Source of the DNA: Metopolophium dirhodum | Lineage: Eukaryota > Arthropoda > Insecta > Hemiptera > Aphididae | DNA length: 64,000 nt | Assembly (NCBI RefSeq): GCF_019925205.1 | Contig: NC_083565.1 | Span: 30,160,241-30,224,240 of the forward strand | Reading direction: 5' to 3' | Shown here: one piece after another, positions 37,255 to 48,676 of the stretch | How positions within the stretch are numbered: the stretch's first letter is position 1 | Layout of the letters: each line of letters begins with the position of its first letter | The notes under the pieces: model-generated | Told to the model about the DNA's origin: nothing | The model's input: the letters and a program-made list of their open reading frames with translations, nothing else | Databases searched by the model: none | Made by a program: the position numbers and the translations under genes

Positions 37255-37570
37255 GCACTCTACTTGAGAGCGCTAGTATCGTTTTTTTAATTTTCCGGAT
37301 TTTTACGGTCCGAGATATTATAGTCCGCACATTTTTATTTTCCGGATTCTTATGGTCCGGGATATAACGCCCCGTACATTTTTACTTTCCGGATTTTTAC
37401 GGTCCGGGATATAACGGTCCATACATTTATATTTTCCGGATTTTTAGATTTTTACAGTCCGGGAATATATGGTTTACAACTTTCCGGATTTTTACGGTTC
37501 GTGATATAACGGTCCGAATATTTACATTCCGGAATTGTACGGTCCGTTCAATTATTTTCCGGGATTTTAC
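37255..37570. repeat. Right arm: inverted array of the ~47-bp unit
   Basis: Five units read on the minus strand as CGGACCGTTATATCCCGGAC followed by CGTAAAAATCCGGAAA and an A/T linker. Better conserved than the left arm. Confidence 0.88.
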
Positions 37571-38034
37571 ATGCGTCCGTCAAAGTCGCCTAGTCCGTGG
37601 CTATTATACTAATTATAGTCCGCTTCGTCTTAGGTCTACGGAAATTAGAATATTCACATTTAAAACCAATGACTTAAAAACACCACGCCTACAACTGTCG
37701 TCGTCGAACTTTTAGAAATTATGCTTTATAACGGGTACATATTCCGACTTGGCTGCCGACAGTGAACGCAAAACGGTTGACGTATAGGCGTATACCTGAA
37801 GTATAACGACCACCCGATAGATGGTTCGTCGACGCCGCTACATCTACCATAAAGGTACGTGCCGGTACAGTCCCGATTCGGTCAGGTTAGGTTAGGAGCC
37901 CAGTTAGGTCTTAGGTCGGGTTACAGCAGAAATGGTATATACTAGGACGTTTACATAGAATAAACATTTGGTGGGACTTACGGTTGTACTCGTATAAGTT
38001 TACTATGAACATAATTTCGATAATACATCGAACA
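37571..38034. other. Unassigned DNA, mixed composition
   Basis: Contains GGTTAGGTTAGG near 37884. No gene or insertion boundary recognised. Confidence 0.45.
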
Positions 38035-38880
38035 GTGAATCTAGTTAGTAGGTACCGTGGACATGTTAAAATTTAAAATTTCCAGTAGTTTTAGAAAGCA
38101 CCAAGAAAAACAATAACAAAAAAAGTAGTAATTTTTACGCAAAACTAATTTATGAAAAAAAATTGCATTTTCCATTTATTATAACATTTTAATTCTGTTT
38201 GAGCACCTTGAGAAATTTTTTTTTACATTATTCTTAATAAATACTTTTTCACTTATTAAAAAGGATCGAAAATGTAATGCAAGGTTCCTTATAATTATCT
38301 TCATTAATAGAGGTTCTTAAATATTAAAGATACATAGATACACGATTATTTGTTATATTATGCATTTAAAGTTCAAATTTTGACAAGATTCATAAAAATA
38401 TCGAAACTATTTTTCAGTTGGTTATTCATAAAAGTTTTATTTCCATAGTTTAAATTAGACATTTTAATACACAATCTTTACCGGAAAGTAACCATAATTT
38501 TTATGAGCGATTGAATTTAAAATGTTTATGATATTGGGTTTTTACCGGTAAATTAACGAATTTTTGTTTATCGATTTTGGTATTTTGTTGTACCTATTTT
38601 CAAAACGAATAACCGCAAATTCTTAAAATGCTCTCCAAATGTTTATAATTATAGCATTTTCTGTATATGGTAAAATGTTTATACTATTTTTACCCTTTTT
38701 GAGCTATTTATATACATAAACAATTTTTCAAATGTATTGCAGATTATTTTTCAGTTAGAAATTCACAAAAGTTTAGGTATCGTTTAATATCTAACATTTT
38801 AATAAAACATGTTTTTCTACCTCTATCATGAAAAAAAGGCCACCGGAAAGTTATTATTATTATGGCTATCTATAGGTATT
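38035..38880 (+). repeat. Family F, very diverged copy (forward)
   Basis: Recognised by GTGAATCTAGTTAGTAGGTA, CCAGTAGTTTTAGAAAGC, TTTACGCAAAACTAA and later GAGC-ATTTATATACAT blocks in family order. The oldest copy in the window. Confidence 0.65.
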
Positions 38881-39199
38881 TATAGCCATGAGATATTTTT
38901 AATTTTAATTTTAATTTTGAACTTTTAACTAATAAATTTGATTATTTATTGAAGTATATAAGCGCACTATTAGATGTTATCACAACCCAATCCTTAAAAT
39001 AGATATTATACGAGAAAGTTGTTACATCAGCTGCACACATTAACTGGTATACGTACAATGTCATGTAGATGTAATATTGTAAACGTAAAGCAAAAGTATT
39101 TATTTCATCATTTCTAAATCAATTAAATAAACTTTTTCCGAATTGTGTATTTGTGTATATAGTTCATTATTGTATTATTATTAATTAATAACATTTAAA

Positions 39200-39810
39200 A
39201 AATAAAATACGGTGTTGAGACTGAGGGCCCACTGGAAAAATCCCGATTTCCCGACTGGCCTATCCGCTCTTCAGCTCTTGGTAAATAGAACTCACCCAAA
39301 CACATTATTTTTATCAGACGTGTATAAAGGTAATTCGTCCAAGCGCACGACGCTCATTTTAGTGTCCTCCCTTCCCGTTGTCTTTGCGTATCCACGATGT
39401 CGCCAAGGGCCGTTACCAGTTATCTGCCCTAATACGCAGCTGTCCGGATGTTGTTGCTTGTGCCGCTCCGTTTGCGGTTAGGTTAGGTTAGGTCGCTGTT
39501 GTTCTCCCGCTAATAGCGTAGTGTTAAGTGTAAACTCGTATCCTATTTTCATGCGCCAATTTTTGGGCGACCTTGGTGACTGGTAAACTGCTGTTACGCA
39601 TAACTCCCGCGCGTTCGCGTGGACCGAGTCGCCTTCCGTTCTTTACCGTAGTGCAAGTTGGCGCTAATTGCGAGTGCGCCGCCGACATTTTTGTTATGCC
39701 ATATGTACTCCAACATGCTATCCGTGCCCCCCCCCCCCCCCTCTTTGAGCTTCTGCTTAGCGATTTTGGTGACTGGTTGACTATGCATAATAAGCATAAC
39801 AATTATTAGT
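39200..39810. other. GC-richer block with (TTAGG)3 and C-tract
   Basis: Composition rises sharply against the surroundings. A TTAGGTTAGGTTAGG run lies at about 39478-39493 and a run of about 15 C at 39727. A word GCGAYYTTGGTGACTGGT occurs twice (about 39568 and 39760). Open frames on both strands (39212-39481, 39573-39809, 39524-39802) overlap and none shows a domain. It may be an old retroelement or host 5' region. Confidence 0.4.
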
Positions 39811-40840
39811 TATATTTATTATCAATACCGGTTCAAAAATGCAAATATGACCTAAAAACTGTAATTAATGAAGTAAAAAAATGCTTTAAAAATGTGAAAA
39901 ATTTAATCTATGCTCTAAAAAAAATGCAATTTACTGCAAAAATTACCTTAGAAATTACCTTAAAAATACCATATTAATTTTTTTATGATTTTTTTTGGAG
40001 GGAATTACTTTTACTTAACACAATATTTATCCCTATTAAAATTACGAACATGAAATAAAAACATACGAAATACGACCGTGATGTAACACGAACTCACTAG
40101 TTATTTGTTATTTATCAGAGTTAAAAAGTTAAAACCCAATAATGCTAAAATACTCTAAAAATAAAAAAACGTCTAAATATGCAAAAAAATGCAAAATAAA
40201 ATGTTTAGCTTTGAAGCACTCGCAATCGTTACATGAAACGAATTATGTAAGTACTTAAACAATGTCTGAAATAAAATTGTTACTGCAATAGTATTTTGTT
40301 TCTGTTGTTATTATTTATTTTCATATTATTGCAATGCTATCACATATTTGGTGTTCTTATATCTGTTTATTTCATTATTGTTATTATTATTATCTACTGG
40401 CCGGCAATTTAGCCTCTGATATATATTATATAATTGTATTGATTGTTTTTATAAAATATTTTACCTTTTTTGATCGTCAATATTACCTACACACCAGGAA
40501 TCCTAGCTAAATTATTTGTTTGTATTTAGTGCCACCCATTCATAACCTAGTACTAAGCAGTAGAAAACGCGAGCACATTGTTATTAATTTATTATAAAAA
40601 GAATACGACGTGTGCAGCCAATATAGTTACTCAAACAGTAATTTTATTATTGTAACAAACGCGTGGCTCAAAGAAGCGGATCGAAAACATTTTTATCAAT
40701 TTTAACTTGGTTGAAAGTGGCGGAGTCGGTAAATGTGTATATTAATTGTAATAACTAACTAATATAACTAATATACAAACAAAAAAAAAATAAACATAGG
40801 ACTACAAGACAGTAAGACACGTGTCAATAATATACAACAG
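39811..40840. other. AT-rich intergenic DNA
   Basis: No gene, repeat or RNA structure recognised. Confidence 0.5.
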
Positions 40841-42213
40841 TGGTTACGTGACGGCATAGTTGGTGCAGATTTATTAATATTATGGTCTGCAGTTGTGGTC
40901 CACTGGTCATATCTCACCACTACAAAATATTATCACTGACCGTTTCACACAAACAAATGTAGCAATAAAGAGCTGTTGCAGTGACGACGCAGCTACAGGA
41001 TAATGACACGATATTCGGCGAGCGGATAGTGCAAGTTTAATGTATAACGACAGCAGTGTAGCCGTGAAGATGACGACGATGATGACGACAAAAAAAATAA
41101 CAACACGGGATCGAAGAAGTGAAATGCTGTGAAATCGATGGTGACCAAAAAAATAAAAAAACGGAATAGTTACCACGCAAATACAGATACTCTCTCTATT
41201 ATAGGTATCGCTCCTGCATGCCGTCGGTGGGCCGTGGACGAAGCGAGTGGTTGAATAACCGCTTACCTGCAGTTACCACCCAACACCGTACGTTATCTAT
41301 CGATTATCTGTTGTATACGTCGCGTTATATTGTCTCAACGATGCCTTCGACTATAAGGGCGGCAGATGACGTCGGGCTGCAGCTGTTATTGGCCACCACG
41401 GGAGTAAAGGTATAATGCTGTTCCAAAGCATGTACCATTAACGACAACGACGAGCCGCACGTCCATACGGCGGCTGTAACCGTTCGTTTCCACCTAACAT
41501 CCCTTCACATTTGTAACAAGGGCCTAGCAACTGCTGGCCGCGCCGAGCTCTCACCGCGACGGTCCGTCTTCATGGACCGACCGTCACACCCGTGATCCTC
41601 GCTGTCCCCAAAGTGTACAAAATATATTTATGTAAAATATAGAATAAGACGTAATAGCGAAAACTCGAGCGTTATTTTTTCGGACGCCGGTCCGTTGTGA
41701 AAGCGCTAGTGCTTAAGTCTCCAGCTGGCTGTTTAATTTAACTTTAATACTGATTATAGAGATTCATTTCGGTAGACACTTTTCAAGTATGGGGATCATG
41801 GGTCGATGGGCAACCATACTATCTATAGCCGTGGATCGTGACGCGCGGGTTGCCCCTTACACCGTTCCGCTATGGCATATTCTATATCGGCCCTGCTGGT
41901 ATACCGGCGATAATTGCTCAACGGAACGCCATGCATTACGCATTCGAGTTATGTTCTCACTATGAATCACTCAGGACAAGTCATTATCTATGCGTACAGC
42001 AATGTAGTCTCGGCAGTCTTATATTTACTGCCACTAAGTGCAGTTGATCGATCGTACTCAATTATGGTTTTATATTACCCATTTTTATAAAAAATTAATT
42101 GTAATAAAATAATACCAATCCAATAATTTAATTACAAAAAATACTTAAAACGACAATTTTAATTGTATTCCAGATTAAAATCAGTTTTAAAATTTAAATC
42201 AAAATCACGTAGG
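40841..42213. other. GC-richer, CpG-containing block, unidentified
   Basis: 40840-41840 holds several short overlapping open frames (such as 40907-41176 minus and 41218-41415 plus), none with a domain. The compositional shift and CpG content suggest a promoter or 5' untranslated region, of a host gene or retroelement. No TATA/initiator pair could be fixed. AT-rich again after 42060. Confidence 0.35.
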
Positions 42214-42276
42214 TATGTTCATAAATTGTAATTTTTAATTTTAAAATTGATAAACAATTTTATTACCTAACTTTAA
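42214..42276. repeat. 63-bp direct repeat, copy 1
   Basis: Matches 44771-44833 with two C/T differences; starts TATGTTCATAAATTGTAATT. The second copy follows directly after the tail of the non-LTR element. Confidence 0.95.
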
Positions 42277-42829
42277 ATAGTGTTATGAGCGTTTTGAAGT
42301 ATTTAGATCATAAACATAAAAAAAAATTTTTTTTTATTTTTAGGGTATTTTTGCGTTTTTTATTTCATTAATGCTGCATGTTTGTTGGGGAATAAAATCC
42401 GTATACTGATTATTATTGGTTGATAGTCTTATAATGTATTGTATTAATTTATTACATTATTATGCATAAGTATTAAAAGCATAGGTATCTAATATAATAT
42501 CTTTTGACATTTATCATCTAATACGATTTTCTAAAATTTTTTCGTAAAGGTAGGTACTACGTACTAATCTGTGAAAATATTTTAAAAATATATTACAATT
42601 TAAGGTATCTACCTAATTCCTATACGTCTTGAGAATCGGTTTAAAGTGCTGACTAAAAATTAGACTTACCAACATTAGGGAGTTTTATCTCCCCTATATT
42701 TCTGGTGACGTCACGAACTTAAAACAGTTCAGAGTGTAAGAATGCAAAACGCAGGTTGTTTTGTGTAATTGAATGATGGTTCTTTATTCTTACGTAATAT
42801 AATAAAAACAGTTTATTTATGTTATACAG

Positions 42830-44107
42830 TTTTTTCTTTTAGTTTGACAAGTGCTCTTCGAGCTACAGATATTTCGGTATGGAATTTTAAATGGGTTATA
42901 CAATATTTTCTTTTGATATAATTTGCCCGTTGAGCTACAAATATTTGATACGTTGATTATTGACGAGTGGTATGACTCGCGTGGGTGCCGTAGGGTTGAT
43001 GGATCGGGCAGTAGAATACCCCAGACCAAAACAGCCGACTCGATGGTGGTGTTTGGCGGGCGTATACGAACAGGATGTGGCTATCAGGCGTTGACTCGTC
43101 CTCGATGCACAACATTGGTTCCTCCTATGGTGATCTGTTTTCCCTTGACAGCGTGAACGTACTAGTTGCGGCGCGGAGTGGTGGGTGCTATGACAGCGGC
43201 AACGGCAGCTACGGACCGGCGAAGTCGGATGACAGGTTCGACGGTGGCGCGTGCGGGTGACGGTGACGGTCGGCGGTTGCGGACAACGACCGCTGCTGTT
43301 TGGAATCGGTAGCTTGAACAGTACGCTACTAAGACGTACCACTACCGACTCCGCACAGAGGGTGTTGTGGGGGGAGCCCTCTTCGGTTCATTAGGTGTGT
43401 CGTGTGAGTAGCTTGATCAGTACGCTGCCAGGGCGTACCCCTACTCACTGTCAAGGTTGGAAGAGGGGTGTGGAGGGAGGTTATTTAAAGTTAATATACT
43501 CTTTAATAGAAAATAATAGTAATGAATAGAGATACTATGAGGGAACGATGGTCGTAGACCGAAATCTGGCCTGTTTATATGTGGTCTGATACCGGTTGCC
43601 GCTGGTTGGTGTGCCGGGTTATAGTGACCACATTTCATTACGTTTCCGCGTGATGCGTGTTGCCTCTTAAGTGGGCGGCTAGGTTATATCGATGTAGTTT
43701 ATAATGCTTTTGATTAATTTAGTGTTGATGACATCAACTTGTGCTTTCTCCGTGTCGGAAAGTCATATAAAGTTGTCTGGTCTCGGAGCGCGTGCGTCGC
43801 CGCGCGCTCTGTACGGCGTCCGTGCGTTTCATGATTCGACGCCCTTTTTTTGTTTGTTCCATACAAATGTTGTTCTACTAGTAGGAAAAGATATTTAACA
43901 GTATCGTATATGAAGATATTAAGTATCACAACACTTGACGCGATCAGTATTTGAAGTATTGATGAGTAAAATGTCGGAAAGTCATAACTTGGTCGGCTCG
44001 GTACCTATTCATTTGGTACTTGTTATGTCCGTTAGATGGCGCGGGCTGTTTCGTTTAGGAATAATTATTCCTATAAATTCTGTCTCGTTACAAGGGGAAA
44101 ATCTAAT
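42830..44107. other. GC-rich block with internal direct repeats
   Basis: Recurring words: GAGCTACARATATTT (42857, 42933); AGCTTGAWCAGTACGCT (43311, 43410); TGTCGGAAAGTCATA (43755, 43971). Several overlapping open frames exist in different frames and directions without domain support. Position between the two 63-bp repeats suggests this could be 5' untranslated DNA of the same retrotransposon insertion. Confidence 0.4.
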
Positions 44108-44577
44108 ATAAAATGTAAAATTCTTTCATAAAAAGAAACTGTTCCGATTTTCGTGATCCAGTTACTTTAAAATGTATATATACCTAACTAGTCAGCTCTT
44201 TATTAGAATACGCTCCATTAATTTGGGACCACAACAATGTAGGACATAATGAAAAAGTTCAAAATAAAGCTCTCAGATTTATAGGTAATAAATGTAATAT
44301 TCAAAGAACTCCTCACTCTGGTTACGAAAATATTTTAAAATTATTTAACTTAGAACCATTAAATGTACGTAGACACTTATCATACAACACCTTTCTCACC
44401 AAAATGCTAAATAACAAGATTGATGATTCATTTTTATTAAGTCAATTAAATTTCAAAGTCAAAAACCACTACACTCGCAACAATTATTTATTTTATATTC
44501 CTCATTCATCTAAAAAGTATACGTCATACGACCCCATAAATATTTTAATGTCTTCGGAAAATAGTAAATTATTTTAA
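44108..44577 (+). pseudogene. Non-LTR retrotransposon ORF2 C-terminus, 5' truncated
   Basis: The frame reads NCSDFRDPVTLKCIY, then an in-frame TAA, then LVSSLLEYAPLIWDHNNVGH, NKALRFIGNKC and a C-terminal tail to TAA at 44575-44577. The LEYxxxIWxP...VQNKxLRFI pattern is the conserved post-RT region of Jockey/CR1-like elements. Palm motifs are absent because the element is truncated or internally deleted. About 40 codons upstream of the stop are still recognisable. The nonsense codon makes it dead. Confidence 0.85.
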
Positions 44578-44746
44578 TAAACATTGAATGTATTTTATTA
44601 TTATTATTATTATTATTCCTATTATTCTATATATTAATCATTTCATCTATTATTATGTTATATTTTATTATTTTAAATTATATTATATTATTGTTACCTA
44701 TACAAATATATTGTGAATTGGACTTTTGTCCGTATTAATGAATAAA

Positions 44747-44772
<26 letters not shown>
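44578..44772 (+). repeat. 3' UTR and (AATA)n tail of the non-LTR element
   Basis: ATT-rich region followed by at least seven tandem AAAT units (about 44741-44772), the short-repeat tail of several insect non-LTR clades. The 63-bp direct repeat begins at its end. Confidence 0.85.
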
Positions 44773-44779
<7 letters not shown>

Positions 44780-44833
44780 AAATTGTAATTTTTAATTTTA
44801 AAATTGATAAACAATTTTATTATCTAACTTTAA
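44771..44833. repeat. 63-bp direct repeat, copy 2
   Basis: See copy 1 at 42214-42276. Could be an unusually long target-site duplication of an insertion covering 42277-44770. Confidence 0.95.
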
Positions 44834-45286
44834 TTATTATTGATCATCTATATCTCGATTTCCAAATCTGATATGGCTATCAGTTTTCTCTCTGGCTAAC
44901 TCTCCTTTACTTGTTCTCATATTAACCACTACTAATCCGTGACCAGTGGTGGTCAAATGATTTTGTTATGTATGGGGGCTGACATGGCTGATTTTTTAAC
45001 ATGCACTATTTGATTATTAAAAATATAATGTATGGTTGTAAGATAATTGAATAAAACTCTAATCACTTAACTCAAATCACTATGTACCTACGACCTACTT
45101 ATTAATACAAATTATTAAGAACTGATATTTCATTAAATTATACTCAAAGCAGGGCATGTTTTCCAAACTAGTTGAGTTTAGTTGTCCTGAGAAAATAGTT
45201 AATTGAGTTAAGTTTAAGTTAGGTATTTAAAAATATAAACAAACTTTTATGGAAATGTTAACAGCGTTAAGTTAATAGTCACTTTA
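44834..45286. other. AT-rich intergenic DNA
   Basis: Nothing recognised. Confidence 0.45.
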
Positions 45287-45815
45287 AGATTCTGAGCGGA
45301 ACGATGAATATATTAATTTTATGATGATATGTTTTGTTTTAAATTTTTAAATTTAGTTTTGTGTTTTTCGTCACGTTTTAGGACAGTAGAAATACTTAGA
45401 TTTTATTCAATAATATCTTTTCTGATAGGAAAGTGAATCTAGTTGGGGAATCAAAAGAAAAAATTTCCAGTTTTTACAAAAGCCCCTGGAAAAAATAAAT
45501 TAGGAAAAATGGTTATTTTTACGCAAAATTGGTTTTCGACAAAATCGATAATGGTTTTTGGTGTAACTCTAAAACAAAAGATACATGGAATTTTCACTGA
45601 ATGTTTATATTAGCATTTTCTATACACCATACAATTTTCAAAATATTTTGACTTGTATTGATCTGTTTACGAACATTTTCAGTTTACAAATTTTTAATTT
45701 TTTTTTTCTATAAATGTCAATAAAATTGTATTCGTTGGATTAAAAATGGATCGAAAATTAGAAGTAGAAAAATATTAAAAATGCATGGTCATAATTTTTA
45801 TCACGTTTGTCTTTA
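45287..45815 (+). repeat. Family F, 5' half copy (forward)
   Basis: Starts AGATTCTGAGCGGAACGATG and follows the consensus to about 45815. Confidence 0.85.
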
Positions 45816-47362
45816 CCATGATACTATATTGACAGTCCTAATAGGATGGCCTTAGCTAGAGAATTAAGCTTGAAAGTTTTTTAAAACTTGATTTTTAATG
45901 AATTTTTTTTAACAGAATTAATTTTTGAGGTTGTCCGGTTGTTATGTTAGTTAAATGTTTATTATTAATTAGGAATTAAACGACTGTGAATATGAACTAA
46001 AATTAAAATATATATAAGTACTTATAATATAAATTAAATTAAATACTAGGTGTATTGTAATTTGTAATAAGTAATAGCTAATAACTAACCATAAAAATTA
46101 GTTAGTGTACAATTTATTGTGGAAATAACTCGAACAATAAATTATGAAAAATGGAAAAATCAATTAATAAAGGAGAACGTTTTTACTCTTGACATTTATG
46201 AATGAAAAAAAACTACATTTTTTTTTAATAATAATATAAATGCAGATTTATTGCCGATATAAATTTATTTGTATTTTGAATTTCTTATATTATGTTTAAT
46301 GGTATAATATTAAAATGTGGAAATGGTAATACAGTTTAATAAATACAACTATTAAGATTAAATATACTATAATTTATAACTAATAACTATATACATAATA
46401 TCAAAGGATATATTTGATAAGAAATTAATATGAGAAATTATAAAATTTTCATGAAAATTTACATCATTACTCACTAGCCCTGGGTATAATGTAAGACTAT
46501 ACCTAGGTACTTAGTATTAATTGTTATTATCGTGAATTGGCTACAAACATAATAATATAAAACGTTTATAATTTATAAATATGCAAAATATGCAATTATA
46601 AATTTTAAATATAAACTTGTATTGCTATGAAACAAATTTCTATATTATTTAGCTATGTTTTTGATGATTATTTAAAAACATGCAAACTCCTAGAAGTCCC
46701 GAGCCCTATTTATAAACAATTATTATTTATTTATATTTTATATTATAAAAAAAACTATTATGCTGGCCATATAATATGACTGTTATTTATTTTATTATAA
46801 TCGATACACGAAACCAACCTATTAAATTTGTTTATTTCTTATTAATGTCTATATTTCAGTTTCGTTCAAAAAAACATTTAAATTATATGCGTCACAGTTT
46901 GCGAATAATATTAAATTTTTCCGATTGCTGTTTTAATTTGTAATTTTTTTAAGTTTTCCAAAATTCTTTTTAACTAATTTACCTTCTTTAAGTTTGTCGA
47001 AAATCAATTGTTTTTTTTATTTTCACTATTTAAACCATTACACCGTTTTAGATACATATAGGTGCACACATCAACAATGAATGCAATTTTAAATGAACAA
47101 AAACTACTATTTATTAGAACACGCATCCGAAATAGTACTGTACGTACCTCGATGTTTCATAGCTATTGAACAATATGGAAAAGTAAATGTGTCCACGTGA
47201 TAGTAAGCAGAACCTATGAACCAAGTAAGTAAGACAATTTTTATATTTTGTAAATACATGTATATATTATATAATATTATATTTGTATAGTATTTTTTTG
47301 TAGTAGCATAGACTAATATATAAGTAGGTATAGATTTACACTTATTAGATAAATTAGCTTAC
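45816..47362. other. AT-rich intergenic DNA
   Basis: No coding or repeat structure is supported across this 1.5 kb. Confidence 0.5.
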
Positions 47363-47370
47363 GCTTAGAG

Positions 47371-47570
47371 CTAGGGTCGGTAACTGGCGGGGGACCACAG
47401 AAGAGAAATAAATGAACGCCAAAATTATTTTACTTAAATGCTGATTTATTTTTCATTATTTTTCTCTGTATTTAGACCATTAGCATGATAAACAAAAGGT
47501 TTTCTGGACCTACAAAGTTTTTTTTTTTTCAAATCCTCCGGACCCCCCAGAAACTAATTGCCGACCCCTG
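47371..47570. mobile_element. hAT MITE, 200 bp
   Basis: A perfect 8-bp target duplication GCTTAGAG (47363-47370, 47571-47578) flanks inverted ends (CTAGGGTCGGTAA on the left; inverse of CAGGGGTCGGCAA on the right). G-rich inner ends pair with a C-rich tract. No coding sequence. Confidence 0.92.
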
Positions 47571-47578
47571 GCTTAGAG

Positions 47579-48360
47579 GGTGACTTGTGAGAGTGATGGA
47601 TGATTCAGCGACCAGAGGTTTTCAGCGATTTGGTTTTAGATGAGAACGAAAATTGTTCAGGGCACATCGTTCCCGTATTATTCGTAATGAGTAAAATAAT
47701 ATTATTGTATTTAATTTAATATTCTCGTGCCTAACGTCTTAATTTCTCTGTCAAACACATCACAGACTATCGCCGGCTGGCCTCACACACAAACATTATT
47801 ATCTGACTTTTTACGGCAATTTTTTTTGTTATTTAAAATATGATGTTGTGTTTATATTTTTTTTATAATAATATTATGTATTGGTGTTAAAATTAGTTGA
47901 ACAGCGCGAATTGTATTTTTAATTTCTCCTTTGAGTGAGCTAAAATTATTTATTGTATTATTAGTATTGTATAGACGCTAATATCTGTGTACGTTATGTA
48001 TTAATATTATTATTTTATGTTACACCCTAATTGCCGCTAATTTATTAAAATACAAATCCACTATATCCATATTACGTATCATGTGTGCAAAACGCAACTG
48101 TGTTCATTGTATTTTTATAATGTGTACTCCTCAATATTATCATAGACTTAAAAACGCTCTCATTACCTATAACTTCAACTTAATAATTACGCTGCAGCAG
48201 CTGAAATAGCTGTCTAATCTAATCAAATTATTCACAATATAATAATATTATTATATCATTGCCGATTATGTATTATTACTTTAATATAACGTCATAATAT
48301 TATAGAGCCAAAACGATATTGCATTTATCTTTTAATTGTTTTTACGTATTTTATTAATTA
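47579..48360. other. AT-rich intergenic DNA
   Basis: No gene seen; the right edge is the Helitron insertion point (ATTAATTA|CTAG). Confidence 0.5.
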
Positions 48361-48676
48361 CTAGCTGATCCAGTGCACTTCGTTGCCCTTAAAAATTTGT
48401 GATTGTTTAAATCTTTTTGGATGTAACATGTAACATAACAGAACATTGTGAGATGATACATTAAATAATACATTTGTCGTAAAACGTAACTTTTAATGCC
48501 ATATATATATGCGTATGAAGAATTGCAAGTCAAATACAATTTACATTTTTATTATTGTTGTAAAACATAATAACATGTATCGAATGAAAATAAATTATAC
48601 TATAGAAAAAATTTTATTAATCATATATTGAAAATAAAATACAATAAAATTATATTCAATCATATATCAATTAAAT

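Larger units (their letters stand above)
30789..37570. mobile_element. Candidate foldback-type element, 6.8 kb
   Basis: Two inverted arms built from tandem short units enclose 6.2 kb. This organisation is that of foldback transposons (such as Drosophila FB and Galileo). The interior has no transposase and is mostly family F copies plus AT-rich DNA. No target duplication is visible, so an inverted duplication of a satellite is an alternative. Confidence 0.5.

Noticed and set aside
39212..39809. Candidate gene in the GC-richer block
   Set aside because: Frames on both strands overlap, no domain, no convincing splice signals; retained only as unassigned DNA.
42935..43342. 135-codon minus frame rich in His, Arg, Ser and Cys
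   Set aside because: GC-rich local composition leaves all frames open; competing plus-strand frames overlap and no domain is visible.
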